NCBI GenBank assembly: GCA_945861275.1
Contig: CAMATZ010000015.1
Location: 39,505 to 103,504 of the forward strand
Source of the DNA: Bordetella parapertussis
GTDB lineage: Bacteria; Pseudomonadota; Gammaproteobacteria; Burkholderiales; SG8-41
Direction of reading: 5' to 3'
Length of the DNA stretch: 64,000 nt
The position numbers and the translations under genes were made by a program. The notes below the pieces were generated by a model, which had not been told where the DNA came from, did no database searches, and saw only the letters and a list, made by a program, of their open reading frames with translations. Every line of letters begins with the position of its first letter. Positions within the stretch are counted from its first letter, which is position 1. Positions 9,687 to 19,849 of this stretch are shown piece after piece.

Positions 9687-10937
9687 ATGAGCGAAGCAAC
9701 ACCGATGTCCCCGCAAAGCCAGGCTTCACAAACGCTGGCATTCAACATGAAGCTTTTGGCCCAGCACGAAATGGAAGGTTTCGGCGGCATGGGCGAGGGC
9801 ATCAACATGCAGATCGCCAAGGATGGCCGGCGCATACTGTGGATGGCGCACGAATCCGCGCCCAAGAATTTCACTGCGCTGGATGTGAGCGATCCGCGCA
9901 AACCCAAGTTTGTGATTCAGACCGATTTGCCGCACGGAAACGTGCGTTCGAATTCGCTGGATGTGGTGGGCAACACCATGGTGGTGGCGTATCAAACCAA
10001 GGGCTTTGACAACAAGCCGGCGGGTTTCGACATCTTCGATATTACGGTGCCGGAAAAACCGAAGCTGATATCGCACTTTGATGCCTCGGGCAAATTCTCG
10101 CGCGGCGTGCATGCGGTGTGGTTTGACGATGGCGAATTTGTGCATATGGCGAGCGGCGCAGCGGATTTCGAGCCGACCAACGACAAGGACGATCAGTTTT
10201 ATCGCATCATCGATGTGCGTAATCCGTCAAAGCCGACAGAAGCGGGACGCTGGTGGATGCCGGGCACGCGCAAAGGCGATGCGGTAGCGCCGCCGCCACG
10301 TCTCAAAATCGACGGCGGTTATCGTGCGCACAACACCAATGTATATGTGAAGCAGCGTCCCGATCGCGCGTATGTGGGCTACATAGACGGCGGCGGTTAC
10401 ATACTCGACATCAAGGACAAGTCCAATATCAAAGTGGTGTCGCGCTGGAAAAACTCGCCGCCATTCAACGGTTTCGTGCATACCGTGATGCCGTTGTTCA
10501 GCAATAACCTGCTGATTGTCACCGAGGAATGCGTGCGCGATAACGGCGCCGACTGGCCGAAGTTGACGTGGGTGCTGAACGGCGCCGACGAAACGAATCC
10601 AGTGCCGATTTCCACGGTACCGCTGCCCTCGCCTGAGAGTTTCAGCAAGCGCGGCGGGCGCTTTGGTTCGCACAACCTGTGGGAAAACTATTCCGCTGAT
10701 TGCGCATGGCGTTCGGACAACATCATTCTCGCGACGTTTTTCAACGGAGGTTTGCGTGCGTATGATTTGTCCAATCCGTATCAGCCGCAGGAGGTTGCGT
10801 ATTTCGTGCCGGGCACGCCGAAGCTGTCGCCCAAAGGCGCGGTGCAGATCAACGACGTTTACGTCGATGATCGCGGCGTTGTGTATTGCCAGGACCGTTT
10901 CACGGGTGGTTTGTACATCGTCGAGTGGACGCAGTAG
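9687..10937 (+). CDS. LVIVD-repeat beta-propeller protein
   Basis: The 416-residue product has several LVIVD-type blades in which a strand is followed by DVSDPRKPK, DITVPEKPK, DVRNPSKP or DLSNPYQP. This spacing is typical of LVIVD and choice-of-anchor propeller proteins. The C-terminus contains VQINDVYVDDRGVVYCQDR, a strand motif often seen in these families. I see no clear signal peptide; the N-terminus is polar and Met/Ser/Gln-rich, so the protein may be cytoplasmic even though many relatives are exported. No catalytic residues can be assigned. It starts two bases after the dehydrogenase stop and probably works on the same substrate or as a partner, which is inference. Confidence 0.75.
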   Translation: MSEATPMSPQSQASQTLAFNMKLLAQHEMEGFGGMGEGINMQIAKDGRRILWMAHESAPKNFTALDVSDPRKPKFVIQTDLPHGNVRSNSLDVVGNTMVVAYQTKGFDNKPAGFDIFDITVPEKPKLISHFDASGKFSRGVHAVWFDDGEFVHMASGAADFEPTNDKDDQFYRIIDVRNPSKPTEAGRWWMPGTRKGDAVAPPPRLKIDGGYRAHNTNVYVKQRPDRAYVGYIDGGGYILDIKDKSNIKVVSRWKNSPPFNGFVHTVMPLFSNNLLIVTEECVRDNGADWPKLTWVLNGADETNPVPISTVPLPSPESFSKRGGRFGSHNLWENYSADCAWRSDNIILATFFNGGLRAYDLSNPYQPQEVAYFVPGTPKLSPKGAVQINDVYVDDRGVVYCQDRFTGGLYIVEWTQ

Positions 10938-10943
10938 TAATCT

Positions 10944-11037
10944 TCCCTCCCCTTCAAGGGGAGGGTTAGGGTGGGGATGGGATGGCGCTATGACCCCACC
11001 CCCATCCCAACCTTCCCCCTGAAAGGGAAGGAGTTTC
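10944..11037. repeat. C/G-rich intergenic inverted repeat, copy B
   Basis: The arms TCCCTCCCCTTCAAGGGGAG and CCCCTGAAAGGGAAGG flank the centre GGGTGGGGATGGG / CCCACCCCCATCCC. Together they make a long palindrome between the LVIVD gene and the COG0523 gene. It is related in composition to copies A, C and D. Confidence 0.7.
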
Positions 11038-11070
11038 ATTGATGAATTGAAATTCTTTGGGCAGTCAATC

Positions 11071-12138
11071 ATGGACGCACCAGTACTAGGCCGTAGCGCG
11101 CTGTCGGGGCGTATCCCCGTCAGCGTGGTCACGGGTTTTCTTGGCAGCGGCAAAACCACGCTCGTCAACAAGCTGTTAAAGCGCCCGGAGATGAACCGTG
11201 TCGCGGTGATCGTCAATGAACTCGGCGAGCAGGCGATAGACAACGACCTGGTTGAAGTGTCATCGGAACAGATGATGCTGCTCAACAACGGCTGTCTGTG
11301 CTGCGTGTTGCGCGGTGATTTGCAGGAGACGATGCGCGATTTGTTCGTCAAACGGCGCAATGGCGAAATCATCGATTTCGACCGGCTGGTGATTGAAACC
11401 ACCGGGTTGGCCGACCCGGCGCCGGTGATGCAAACGCTGATGACCGATACCATGCTGCAGGCGCAATACCGGCTGGACTGCGTGGTGACACTGGTGGATG
11501 CGGTGAACGGCCTCGAACAACTCAAAACGCTGTCCGAGCCGGTGAAGCAGGCAGCGCTGGCCGACCGGCTGGTGATTACCAAATCGGATCTGATGGATGA
11601 AGCCAAAACCGCCGCGCTGGAATCCGCGCTGCGCGCATTGAATCCGCGCGCGCCGGTGAAGCGCGCGATCAACGGTGAAATCGAACTGGCGTTTTTGATC
11701 GACGTGGCGCTGCGCAGCATGCAGTCGCGGCTTGAGGACGTCGAACGCTGGATGGGCGCTGACAATGCAGAAGATCACGGTCACTACGGCCACGATGAAC
11801 ATGGCCATGCGCATCGGCACGATACCAATGTAATCTCGTTTTGCCTGCGCTACAAAGAGCCGTTCACCTGGGCGTCGTTTTCACAATGCATGGAAGTGCT
11901 GGGCACCTTACGCGGCGCGGATTTGTTTCGCGTGAAAGGACTGGTGAACGTGGCGGGGCACCAGGGGCCGCTAATCGTGCAAGGCGTGCAACACTTGTTT
12001 CACCCGCCGATAGAACTGGAGAAATGGCCAAGCGACGATCACGACACGCGCATAGTATTTATCACACGTGGCATTACCCAGCAGACGGTGGCGAACCTGT
12101 TTTCGGCAATCAGCTCGGTTGCCGCTGCTACAGTCTGA
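11071..12138 (+). CDS. COG0523 (CobW/ZigA-type) GTP-binding metal chaperone
   Basis: The 355-residue GTPase has Walker A GFLGSGKTT at 22-30 and the metal-binding CxCC (Cys75, Cys77, Cys78 in NGCLCC). The guanine site reads ITKSD, and a CobW C-terminal domain follows. Between the domains, at about 232-252, is a His-rich run (HGHYGHDEHGHAHRH) that would bind metal ions. COG0523 proteins deliver Zn, Co or other metals to client enzymes using GTP. The neighbouring LVIVD, kinase and dehydrogenase genes do not name the client. The ATG at 11071 is preferred over a TTG eight codons upstream. There is no Zur-like box that I can recognise. Confidence 0.88.
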   Translation: MDAPVLGRSALSGRIPVSVVTGFLGSGKTTLVNKLLKRPEMNRVAVIVNELGEQAIDNDLVEVSSEQMMLLNNGCLCCVLRGDLQETMRDLFVKRRNGEIIDFDRLVIETTGLADPAPVMQTLMTDTMLQAQYRLDCVVTLVDAVNGLEQLKTLSEPVKQAALADRLVITKSDLMDEAKTAALESALRALNPRAPVKRAINGEIELAFLIDVALRSMQSRLEDVERWMGADNAEDHGHYGHDEHGHAHRHDTNVISFCLRYKEPFTWASFSQCMEVLGTLRGADLFRVKGLVNVAGHQGPLIVQGVQHLFHPPIELEKWPSDDHDTRIVFITRGITQQTVANLFSAISSVAAATV

Positions 12139-12149
12139 AAAGCTTTAAA

Positions 12150-12167
12150 TAAAACAACCCGTTACAT
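12150..12167 (+). repeat. AT-rich dispersed motif, variant copy 3
   Basis: The sequence TAAAACAACCCGTTACAT keeps the outer TAAAACAA and TTACAT blocks but differs in the four central bases. It lies between two convergent genes and touches the stop codon of the minus-strand gene. Confidence 0.45.
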
Positions 12168-12412
12168 TAAGCCGGACTCGCGCCGTCGGGCGTGATGATC
12201 TCGACATGATCGCGGCTGACGTTCACAAACGGTGAGGTCATGATCTGGCGGCCACCGAGATCCCAAACCTCGACGTTGGTGACCGCCATGAAATTTTTTG
12301 AATCGATCATAAAGTCGGTCACGCGCGCACCCGGATGCAGATGAATGTAACCTTTGATGCGATAGCTGCGCGTCAGAATGATTACTTTGGTTCTGGATTC
12401 TGCTTCGCTCAT
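12167..12412 (-). CDS. Small conserved protein, DUF6812-like
   Basis: The 81-residue product is a single small beta-rich domain (TKVIILTRSYRIKGYIHLHP...DFMI). It resembles the short proteins grouped as DUF6812, which carry a VIILT.SYRI.G.xxxxPG.R.TDF pattern. I recall that pattern from family knowledge rather than from a search, so the label is tentative. No catalytic residues are obvious, and function is unknown. I chose the ATG at 12410-12412 because GGAGG lies ten bases before it. The alternative GTG three codons upstream sits only one base from the same site. It is convergent with the COG0523 gene. Confidence 0.6.
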   Translation of the reverse strand: MSEAESRTKVIILTRSYRIKGYIHLHPGARVTDFMIDSKNFMAVTNVEVWDLGGRQIMTSPFVNVSRDHVEIITPDGASPA

Positions 12413-12580
12413 GAATGCCACGCCTCCCAGAGATTAGATAACAGGGCGTCCCCCCCAATGACGTGCATGGTAGCGGGAATAGTGGGTAGGGGCAATGTGC
12501 CTGCGCGAAACGCAATCCCGTGTGAATTATTGGTAAACATTTCATCGCGCGACACCGGTTTGGCCCAAACTATGGTAACG

Positions 12581-12715
12581 CCCGCGGTAAAAAGGCGGGA
12601 GCGCCAGGTCGGCCGCGCTGGGCTTCTGGCCCCTCGGTCCTGGCCAACCGGGTGTTGCTATCCGGCTGGTGCCTCCGGGCTGCTACGCTGCAATGCGAAG
12701 AAAATACCTGGCACC
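12581..12715 (-). ncRNA. Candidate structured RNA (unidentified)
   Basis: Four stems can be drawn: CCCGC 12581-12585 with GCGGG 12595-12599; GCCAGG 12603-12608 with CCTGGC 12639-12644, enclosing CCG/CGG and GGGC-loop-GCCC; CCAACCGG 12644-12651 with CCGGCTGG 12662-12669; and GGTGCC 12668-12673 with GGCACC 12710-12715. The third stem is fully paired only if transcribed from the minus strand, where 12647/12666 becomes a G-U pair; on the plus strand it is an A-C mismatch. It sits between two minus-strand genes. No known family motif is recognised. Confidence 0.4.
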
Positions 12716-13161
12716 TAAGCCAGTATTTTCAAAATATGCGCTTCAAAATCCTGCTTTTTTACCGCCAGATTTGTCCAATAGATAACGCGCGGATACAAGG
12801 TATTCTTGAGCACATTGGCGCCATCCCTGAAGGTTGCCTGGTCAATATCTGATTTTTCAATTTTTAACAGCAATGTTGAAGAACCTTTCTTGCCATACAC
12901 GGGAATACATGCCGCTATTCTTATGGCCATAAACTCCAGTGATTCATCTGGAGATGCCGGTGTCAATCCGGCATTTATGCCACCGCCCGATTTTTCCGCC
13001 GCGCGTGCGAGTAACTTATTCTTTAACAACGCCTGGTCATACAGTTTCCTGGCGGCGTGTCGCAGAGATATAAATTCCGGCTCTGACGGGATGCCCTGAG
13101 CAAGGAATTGTGGCCTGTCCCCGATAGCATTGGCCGGCCGGATAGGTTTGCTTCTACTCAT
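12715..13161 (-). CDS. Hypothetical protein
   Basis: I do not recognise this 148-residue protein. It starts MSRSKPIRPANAIGDRP, is moderately basic, and contains a predicted helical centre (LRHAARKLYDQALLKNKLL) followed by a beta-rich half (EFMAIRIAACIPVYGKKG). Its base composition is lower in GC than the neighbours, and it lies directly beside tRNA-Asn, so it could be horizontally acquired. I chose the ATG at 13159-13161; the longer reading frame enters the tRNA gene and is an artefact. Its stop codon overlaps the first stem of the folded non-coding stretch downstream. No operon partner is visible. Confidence 0.55.
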   Translation of the reverse strand: MSRSKPIRPANAIGDRPQFLAQGIPSEPEFISLRHAARKLYDQALLKNKLLARAAEKSGGGINAGLTPASPDESLEFMAIRIAACIPVYGKKGSSTLLLKIEKSDIDQATFRDGANVLKNTLYPRVIYWTNLAVKKQDFEAHILKILA

Positions 13162-13163
13162 TT

Positions 13164-13238
<75 letters not shown>

Positions 13239-13268
13239 ATATTCAGAAAACTACTGAAAAGAGCGCGC

Positions 13269-13297
13269 ATTCTAGTCATTTAGAGGGTTGCGGTCAA
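13269..13297 (-). promoter_or_regulatory. Sigma-70-type promoter for tRNA-Asn
   Basis: On the minus strand TTGACC (13292-13297) and TAGAAT (13269-13274) are separated by 17 bases. The -10 ends about 30 bases before the mature tRNA 5' end. Confidence 0.65.
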
Positions 13298-13376
13298 TGT
13301 CAATGACTGGGCTTACGCGCATCGAGCAGAAAATTTCCACGCGTCTGCGCCAGCCGGTGGCAATTAAATCAGCACG

Positions 13377-14582
13377 CTACACCAGCACGCGGGCGATGGC
13401 ATCCGCCACGTAATCCACGTTTTTGGAGTTAAGCGCCGCCACGCAAATGCGTCCGCTATCCAGCGCATAGATCGAGTATTCCTCGCGCAAGCGGCGCACC
13501 TGTTCCTTGGTCAGACCCGAATACGAAAACATGCCGCGCTGTTCGATCACATAACTGAAATCAAAGTCGCTGCGCTGTGCGCGAATTTTATCGACCAGTT
13601 CGCGGCGCATAATTTTAATGCGGTCACGCATGTGGCCGAGTTCCTGTTCCCATTGCTGGCGTAGCGCTGGCGTGGTGAGTACCATTGCAACGGCTTGACC
13701 GCCGTGGGCGGACGGGCTGGAATAGTTGGCGCGTATCACGCGCTTGATCTGGCTCAACACATTGGCTGCCTGGTCGGCATTTTCGGTGACGACACTGCAC
13801 GCGCCCACGCGCTCGCCGTACAGCGACAGCGATTTCGAGAATGAGCTCGACACAAACACCGCCGGACAGGTCTTGACAAACGCGCGCACTGCGGCCGCAT
13901 CGGCATCCAGGCCATCGGCAAAGCCTTGATAGGCAATATCCAGAAACGGCATCAGGTTACGCGCTTTGACCACTGCAATGACTTTTTCCCATTGCGCCGG
14001 CGTGAGGTCCACACCGGTCGGGTTGTGGCAGCACGCATGCAGCACGACTACCGCGCCTGCGGGCAGTTGGTCGAGGCAGGCCAGCATGTCGTTGAAACGC
14101 AGACCATGCGTGGCGGCATCGTAGTACGGATAGGTGTTTACCTTGAAGCCGGCGAACTCCAGCAGCGCGCGATGATTTTCCCAACTGGGATCGCTGATCC
14201 ACGCTTCGGCGCCGGGATTCAGGCGCCGCAGATAATCCGCGCCGACCTTGAGTCCGCCGGTGCCGCCGAGTGTTTGCACGGTCACTATACGCCCGCTTTT
14301 CACCGCTTCGCTGTCCGCGCCGAATACCACCTCTTGTACGGCTTTGTTGTAGACCTGCAGGCCGTCGATCGGCAGATAGTTGCGCGGCATCGCGGTTGCG
14401 GCGAGCTTTTGCTCGGCGCTGCGCACGGATTGCAGTACCGGCACTTTGCTGTCGTCGTCGGTGTACACGCCCACCCCGAGATTGACCTTTTTCGGATTGG
14501 TATCAGCGACATAGATTTCGGTGACACCCAAAATCGGGTCTTTGGAGGCCATTTCGACGTTAGCAAGCAGTGAAGCATTCAT
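13377..14582 (-). CDS. Aromatic amino acid / aspartate aminotransferase (class I)
   Basis: The 401-residue PLP enzyme belongs to the AspC/TyrB group and transfers an amino group between aspartate or aromatic amino acids and 2-oxoglutarate. It opens with DPILGVTEIYVADTNPKKVNLGVGVY, which is diagnostic. The HNPTG motif is at about 186-190, Asp215 and Tyr218 contact the cofactor (FLDIAYQ), and the Schiff-base Lys250 lies in SSSFSKSLSLYGERVG. I chose the ATG at 14580-14582 because it gives the family's usual N-terminus; a start 20 codons upstream is possible. The AspC versus TyrB specificity is not certain. It is divergent from uvrB across about 130 bases. Confidence 0.93.
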   Translation of the reverse strand: MNASLLANVEMASKDPILGVTEIYVADTNPKKVNLGVGVYTDDDSKVPVLQSVRSAEQKLAATAMPRNYLPIDGLQVYNKAVQEVVFGADSEAVKSGRIVTVQTLGGTGGLKVGADYLRRLNPGAEAWISDPSWENHRALLEFAGFKVNTYPYYDAATHGLRFNDMLACLDQLPAGAVVVLHACCHNPTGVDLTPAQWEKVIAVVKARNLMPFLDIAYQGFADGLDADAAAVRAFVKTCPAVFVSSSFSKSLSLYGERVGACSVVTENADQAANVLSQIKRVIRANYSSPSAHGGQAVAMVLTTPALRQQWEQELGHMRDRIKIMRRELVDKIRAQRSDFDFSYVIEQRGMFSYSGLTKEQVRRLREEYSIYALDSGRICVAALNSKNVDYVADAIARVLV

Positions 14583-14716
14583 GTCAGTATTTATGTGTTT
14601 AGGGTGGATGTGTGCAGTGCAATATTTTACCTGCGGAAGCACCTGCGATGCTAGGCCAAATTCGCATGTCGCTGGAAGATCGTGAGAAAATACGCGGTTA
14701 CCCGGCGAAGATACCC

Positions 14717-16804
14717 ATGGCGCGCGCGAAAACCCCAGTTCAGGCCTCCAATGTCGTTCCCTTGCCCGGCCACCAGCCGGTCAGCGTGCTGACGTTCCCC
14801 GACAGCCCGTACCGGCTGCATCAGACGTTCGAGCCGGCGGGTGATCAACCGCAGGCCATCGCCAAGCTTACCGAGGGTCTGCGCGACGGCCTCGCGTATC
14901 AAACCTTGCTGGGTGTTACCGGCTCGGGCAAAACCTACACCATGGCGCATGTGATTGCGCGTCTCGGCACAGCGGCAATCATAATGGCGCCCAACAAAAC
15001 GCTGGCGGCGCAGTTGTATTCCGAGATGCGCGAGTTTTTTCCGGAAAACGCGATCGAGTATTTTGTGTCGTACTACGACTATTACCAGCCGGAAGCCTAT
15101 GTGCCGTCGAAAGACCTGTTCATAGAAAAAGATTCCAGCATCAACGAGCACATCGAGCAAATGCGTTTGTCGGCGACCAAATCGCTGATGGAGCGGCGCG
15201 ACACCATCATAGTCGCCACGGTTTCGGCGATCTATGGTATTGGCGATCCGGTGGATTATCACGGCATGATTCTGCATCTGCGCGAGAATGAAAAACTGGC
15301 GCAGCGCGAAGCCATCAAACGCCTCACCGAAATGCAGTACCAGCGCAACGACGTGGAATTCAAGCGCGGCGTGTTTCGCGTGCGTGGCGATGTGCTGGAT
15401 ATTTTCCCGGCGGAAAACGCCGAAAACGCCGTGCGGCTGACGCTGTTCGACGATGAAGTGGAAAGCATCCACGTGTTCGATCCGCTGACCGGCCACATAT
15501 TGCAAAGAGTAGGGCGCTTCACGGTTTACCCGTCGAGTCATTACGTTACGCCGCGTGCCACCACCCTGCGCGCGGTGGAGGCGATCAAGCAGGAACTGCG
15601 CGAGCGCATCGAGTTTTATCAGAAGGAACAAAAACTGGTCGAATGCCAGCGCATCGAGCAGCGCACGCGCTTTGATCTGGAAATGCTCAACGAAATGGGG
15701 TTTTGCAAAGGCATCGAGAACTATTCACGGCATCTGTCGGGCCGCAAACCGGGAGAGCCGCCGCCGACACTGATCGACTATCTGCCGCACGATGCGATCA
15801 TGTTCATCGATGAAAGCCACGTCACCATTCCGCAAGTCGGCGGTATGTACAAGGGCGACCGCGCGCGCAAGGAAAATCTGGTGAATTACGGCTTTCGCCT
15901 GCCCTCGGCGCTGGATAACCGGCCGCTCAGGTTCGATGAGTTTGAAAAACTCATGCGCCGCACGATTTTTGCCTCGGCCACGCCATCGGTGTATGAAAGC
16001 GCACATCAGGCGCAGGTGGTGGAGCAGGTGGTGCGTCCCACCGGGCTCGTCGATCCGCGCATCGACGTACGCCCGGCCGTCACGCAGGTGGACGATTTGA
16101 TGTCGGAAATTTACGAGCGCGTGAAAATCGGCGAGCGCGTGCTGGTGACCACGCTGACCAAACGCATGGCGGAAGACCTCACCGAGTATTTTGCCGAGCA
16201 TCGCATCAAGGTGCGCTATCTGCACTCGGATATCGACACCGTCGAACGCGTGGAAATCATCCGCGACCTGCGGCTGGGTGAGTTTGATGTGCTGGTGGGC
16301 ATCAATCTGCTGCGCGAAGGTCTGGACATTCCGGAAGTGTCGCTGGTGGCGATACTCGATGCCGACAAGGAAGGTTTTCTGCGCTCGGAGCGTTCGCTGA
16401 TCCAGACCATTGGCCGTGCGGCGCGGCACATCAACGGCATGGCGATACTGTATGCCGATCGCGTCACCGATTCAATGAAACGCGCCATCGGCGAAACCGA
16501 TCGCAGGCGCACGAAGCAGGTTGAGTTCAACAAGGCAAACGGCATCACGCCCATCGGCGTGCAAAAGCGCATCAAGGACATCATCGACGGCGTCTACGAG
16601 CACGACGAAGCGCGGCTGGAGTTAAAGGCCGCGCAGAATCAGGCGCGTTACGATGCGATGGGGCCCAAGGATATGACGCGCGAAATTAAACAAGTCGAAA
16701 AAGCCATGTTCGACGCCGCGAAAAATCTGGAGTTTGAAAGAGCGGCGACGTTGCGTGACGAATTGCGGGTATTGCGGGAGCGCTTGTTTATTCGCGCGGC
16801 GTAG
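14717..16804 (+). CDS. uvrB: UvrABC system protein B (excinuclease subunit)
   Basis: The 695-residue helicase-like protein loads at damaged DNA after UvrA and recruits UvrC. Walker A is at 66-73 (GVTGSGKT). The damage-verification hairpin carries the [15 protein letters not shown] segment, and the Walker B region is FIDESHVT. Helicase motifs V-VI read [15 protein letters not shown] and QTIGRAARH. The last 40 residues form the UVR domain that contacts UvrC. The catalytic core begins at [12 protein letters not shown], so the exact start among several in-frame ATGs (14612, 14666, 14717) is uncertain; I chose the one nearest the usual length. It stands alone, divergent from the aminotransferase. 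Confidence 0.95.
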   Translation: MARAKTPVQASNVVPLPGHQPVSVLTFPDSPYRLHQTFEPAGDQPQAIAKLTEGLRDGLAYQTLLGVTGSGKTYTMAHVIARLGTAAIIMAPNKTLAAQLYSEMREFFPENAIEYFVSYYDYYQPEAYVPSKDLFIEKDSSINEHIEQMRLSATKSLMERRDTIIVATVSAIYGIGDPVDYHGMILHLRENEKLAQREAIKRLTEMQYQRNDVEFKRGVFRVRGDVLDIFPAENAENAVRLTLFDDEVESIHVFDPLTGHILQRVGRFTVYPSSHYVTPRATTLRAVEAIKQELRERIEFYQKEQKLVECQRIEQRTRFDLEMLNEMGFCKGIENYSRHLSGRKPGEPPPTLIDYLPHDAIMFIDESHVTIPQVGGMYKGDRARKENLVNYGFRLPSALDNRPLRFDEFEKLMRRTIFASATPSVYESAHQAQVVEQVVRPTGLVDPRIDVRPAVTQVDDLMSEIYERVKIGERVLVTTLTKRMAEDLTEYFAEHRIKVRYLHSDIDTVERVEIIRDLRLGEFDVLVGINLLREGLDIPEVSLVAILDADKEGFLRSERSLIQTIGRAARHINGMAILYADRVTDSMKRAIGETDRRRTKQVEFNKANGITPIGVQKRIKDIIDGVYEHDEARLELKAAQNQARYDAMGPKDMTREIKQVEKAMFDAAKNLEFERAATLRDELRVLRERLFIRAA

Positions 16805-16909
16805 GGCGCAACAGCGCCCGGCTGCTGTTATCCGCAACGCACTGGTGATCGTGCAAGGCTCTGTCCGCACAGCGTTTCCCGCTGCAACGGACAGTGGAAT
16901 ACCTGCGGG

Positions 16910-19849
16910 CTAAACCTGGCTCGGTTGGTGTTGGGTTTCCACCTGCATCAGGGGTTCCTCAGCGAGGGTTGCCGGCGCCGGGCGCGTGCGTCGCACACGG
17001 GGCGCTTGCGCTGCGTCGGGCGCCAGTGCTGGTGCGTTTTGCACCTTTCCTTGCGCCGTCTCGATTTGCGTCAGGCCGCTCGACCAGTCGAATTGGAGCG
17101 GTGCAGGCGGCACCGACACCGCTGCTGCAGCCGCTGTCACGATAGGCGGCGCGCTGGCTGGCGGCGCTGCTGCGGCGAGTGTCACTGCCTCCACCACCGG
17201 CGGCGCCTCTGCTGCCACTGCTTCGACAACCGGCGCGGTGATCACCGGTGCCACCACAGGCACGGGTACTGCGACGGGCTCCACCGTGTTTTCCACTGGC
17301 GCACTCAAAACAGGTGCGGCCGGCGGCAGCGCTTCGGCCATGGGCGGCACCGGGACTGATGGCGGCACGGGTAATTCGGCATGCGCAAGCGCCGTGTGCG
17401 TGCCGGCGACGGTGTCAGCAGGTTCAGCGAAGCCGATGGCGGTGTCAGCAGGTTCAGCGTAGCCGGTGCGCGGACGTGGCACAAACGGCGTGCGCGGATA
17501 GCGGTAACGGCGCTCGCCGCGTGGTTCATGCTCGGAGGCCGCGTCGCGCGCGTCATTACCCGCTGCATTTGAAGCTGCTGCTTCGGTTGCGCCTGTTGTG
17601 CTGCTGTCCGGCGTTTGCGCTTCACTGCGCTCGCTGCGCCCACGTCCGCGGCGACGGCCGCGGCCACGATTTTCGCCGTTGCCACCCGTGCCGCTATTGC
17701 CAGCGGCGGTGTTGGTTGTCACTGCTTGCTCCGGCATCGCCGCCAGTGCTGATGCGGCGGCGACCGGCGCTGCCAGTGCTTCCTCGCCCTCACGCTTGGG
17801 CGCGGGGCGCTGCTGCTGGCCGCGTTGGCGGCTATCATCACGCTCGTTCTTGGGCGGACGTTCGCTGCGCTCACCTTCAGCGCCACGAGCGCCACGCTCC
17901 GAACGATGACGATTGCGCCCGCTGTCGCGGTTGCCGTCGCGATCCCGGCGCGGCCCCCCCGAACGCGGACGGTCGCGATGGCCCTCTTCGCGTTTTTCGC
18001 GGCTGCTGGAAGTGGTTGCGGTTGCCGCGGCAGCTACTGCCGTAGTTGTCGCGACGGTTTCCAGCGGCTTGTGGCGGAACCAGCCAAAAATCTTGCCGAT
18101 GATCGACGGTTGTTCCGATACGGGGTGCGAGGCCGGCGCGGGTGCGGCGGCGGGTGCTGAGGTCTGCGGCTCCGGCGCAGCGGGCGCAGGCGGACGCTCT
18201 GGTGGCAGGATGCCCTTGACCGCGGCTTCCTGACGCGGCGCGGCAGCTTCGGCGGCCGTGACGGGTTTTTCGACTGCTTCCGGCGCTTTGACCATCGCGT
18301 AGCTGGGCGGCAGCGGTTCGCTTTGATTCAAATCGTCGTGGCGCAGACGGCTGATCGAATAATTCGGCGTTTCCAGATTGACGTTCGGAATCAGCGTGAC
18401 GGTGACGCGATGACGCGTTTCAAACTGCTGAATATCGAGGCGCTTTTCGTTGAGCAGGAACGTCGCCACATCCACCGGCACTTGCGCATGCACGGCGGCA
18501 GTGTTTTCCTTCATCGATTCTTCCTGCAGGATGCGCAGGATGTGCAGCGCGGTGGATTCGGTGCCGCGGATGTGGCCGGTGCCGTGGCAGCGGGGGCACG
18601 GCTGATGGCTGGATTCGCCGAGCGACGGACGCAGCCGCTGGCGCGACAACTCCATCAGCCCGAAACGTGAAATCTTGCCCAGTTGCACGCGTGCGCGGTC
18701 GTAGCGCAGCGAATCGCGCAATTTATTTTCGACTTCGCGTTGATTGCGCTGATTTTCCATATCGATGAAATCGATCACCACCAGACCGCCCAGATCGCGC
18801 AAACGCAACTGGCGCGCTACTTCTTCGGCAGCTTCAAGATTGGTGCGGAACGCGGTTTCTTCGATGTCGTGGCCCCGTGTGGCGCGCGCGGAGTTCACGT
18901 CCACCGACACCAGCGCTTCAGTGTGATCGATGACGATGGCGCCGCCGGAGGGCAGATTCACCGAGCGCGAATGCGCGGTCTCGATCTGGTGCTCGATCTG
19001 GAAGCGCGAAAACAGCGGCACATCGTCACGATAGTGTTTGACCAGGCCCACCTTGGTCGGCATCACCAGCGACATGAAGTGCTGTGCCTGCTCGTGTATG
19101 TCTGCGGTGTCGATGAGAATTTCACCGATTTCATCGTGAAAATAATCGCGAATGGCGCGCACCACCAGATTGCTTTCGAGGTAAATCAGGAACGGCGCCG
19201 GGTTCAGCCGCTTGGGCTTGCCGTTGCCGCCTTCTTTGGCTTCTTCGTGCTGCGGCTTTGAGGCGCTGTCGATGGCCTCCCACAGCTTCATCAGGTAGTT
19301 CAAATCCCACTTCAGTTCTTCGGCTTCGCGGCCGATGGCGGCGGTGCGTGCGATGACGCTCATGCCGTTGGGGATTTCGAGATCGTCGATCACATCACGC
19401 AACTCGTTGCGGTCTTCGCCCTCGATGCGGCGCGACACGCCGCCGCCACGCGGATTGTTGGGCATCAGCACCAGATAGCGGCCCGCCAGGCTGATAAACG
19501 TGGTGAGCGCGGCGCCTTTGTTGCCGCGCTCGTCTTTATCCACCTGAACAATGATTTCCTGGCCTTCGCGCAGGGCTTCTTTGATGGTCGCTTTGGCGAC
19601 ATCTACACCGGGCTTGAAGTAGGCGCGGGCGACTTCCTTGAACGGCAAAAAGCCGTGGCGTTCGGAACCGTAATCGATAAAAGCGGCTTCGAGGCTGGGC
19701 TCGACGCGCGTAATAATGCCCTTATAGATATTGCTCTTTTTTTGCTCTTTGGACGAGGATTCGATGTCGAGATCGACCAACTTTTGACCATCGACTATCG
19801 CAACGCGCAGCTCCTCGGCTTGCGTTGCGTTAAACAACATTCTTTTCAT
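16910..19849 (-). CDS. rne: Ribonuclease E
   Basis: The 979-residue endoribonuclease starts with [10 protein letters not shown] and an S1 RNA-binding domain ([22 protein letters not shown]). The RNase E/G catalytic domain follows, with active-site aspartates in [13 protein letters not shown] and [14 protein letters not shown]. The zinc-link cysteines are in [12 protein letters not shown]. From about residue 520 on the protein is low complexity: Pro/Ala-rich, then Arg/Glu/Gly-rich ([29 protein letters not shown]), then Pro/Val/Ala-rich. It resembles the disordered degradosome and RNA-binding scaffold of gammaproteobacterial RNase E but has its own sequence. It probably controls mRNA decay and rRNA processing, and is divergent from rluC. 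Confidence 0.95.
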   Translation of the reverse strand: MKRMLFNATQAEELRVAIVDGQKLVDLDIESSSKEQKKSNIYKGIITRVEPSLEAAFIDYGSERHGFLPFKEVARAYFKPGVDVAKATIKEALREGQEIIVQVDKDERGNKGAALTTFISLAGRYLVLMPNNPRGGGVSRRIEGEDRNELRDVIDDLEIPNGMSVIARTAAIGREAEELKWDLNYLMKLWEAIDSASKPQHEEAKEGGNGKPKRLNPAPFLIYLESNLVVRAIRDYFHDEIGEILIDTADIHEQAQHFMSLVMPTKVGLVKHYRDDVPLFSRFQIEHQIETAHSRSVNLPSGGAIVIDHTEALVSVDVNSARATRGHDIEETAFRTNLEAAEEVARQLRLRDLGGLVVIDFIDMENQRNQREVENKLRDSLRYDRARVQLGKISRFGLMELSRQRLRPSLGESSHQPCPRCHGTGHIRGTESTALHILRILQEESMKENTAAVHAQVPVDVATFLLNEKRLDIQQFETRHRVTVTLIPNVNLETPNYSISRLRHDDLNQSEPLPPSYAMVKAPEAVEKPVTAAEAAAPRQEAAVKGILPPERPPAPAAPEPQTSAPAAAPAPASHPVSEQPSIIGKIFGWFRHKPLETVATTTAVAAAATATTSSSREKREEGHRDRPRSGGPRRDRDGNRDSGRNRHRSERGARGAEGERSERPPKNERDDSRQRGQQQRPAPKREGEEALAAPVAAASALAAMPEQAVTTNTAAGNSGTGGNGENRGRGRRRGRGRSERSEAQTPDSSTTGATEAAASNAAGNDARDAASEHEPRGERRYRYPRTPFVPRPRTGYAEPADTAIGFAEPADTVAGTHTALAHAELPVPPSVPVPPMAEALPPAAPVLSAPVENTVEPVAVPVPVVAPVITAPVVEAVAAEAPPVVEAVTLAAAAPPASAPPIVTAAAAAVSVPPAPLQFDWSSGLTQIETAQGKVQNAPALAPDAAQAPRVRRTRPAPATLAEEPLMQVETQHQPSQV

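Noticed and set aside
10227..11765. A 512-codon minus-strand open frame across the LVIVD gene, the repeat and the COG0523 gene
   Set aside because: It runs through an intergenic palindrome and antisense to two well-supported genes; composition is Ser/Arg-rich.
12581..12715. Signal recognition particle, 6S or tmRNA gene at the folded stretch
   Set aside because: None of the diagnostic conserved bases of these RNAs could be found, so I left it as an unidentified structure.
16925..18233. Several plus-strand frames opposite the rne C-terminal region
   Set aside because: They are low-complexity Cys/Arg/Ala strings produced by the repetitive tail codons of rne.
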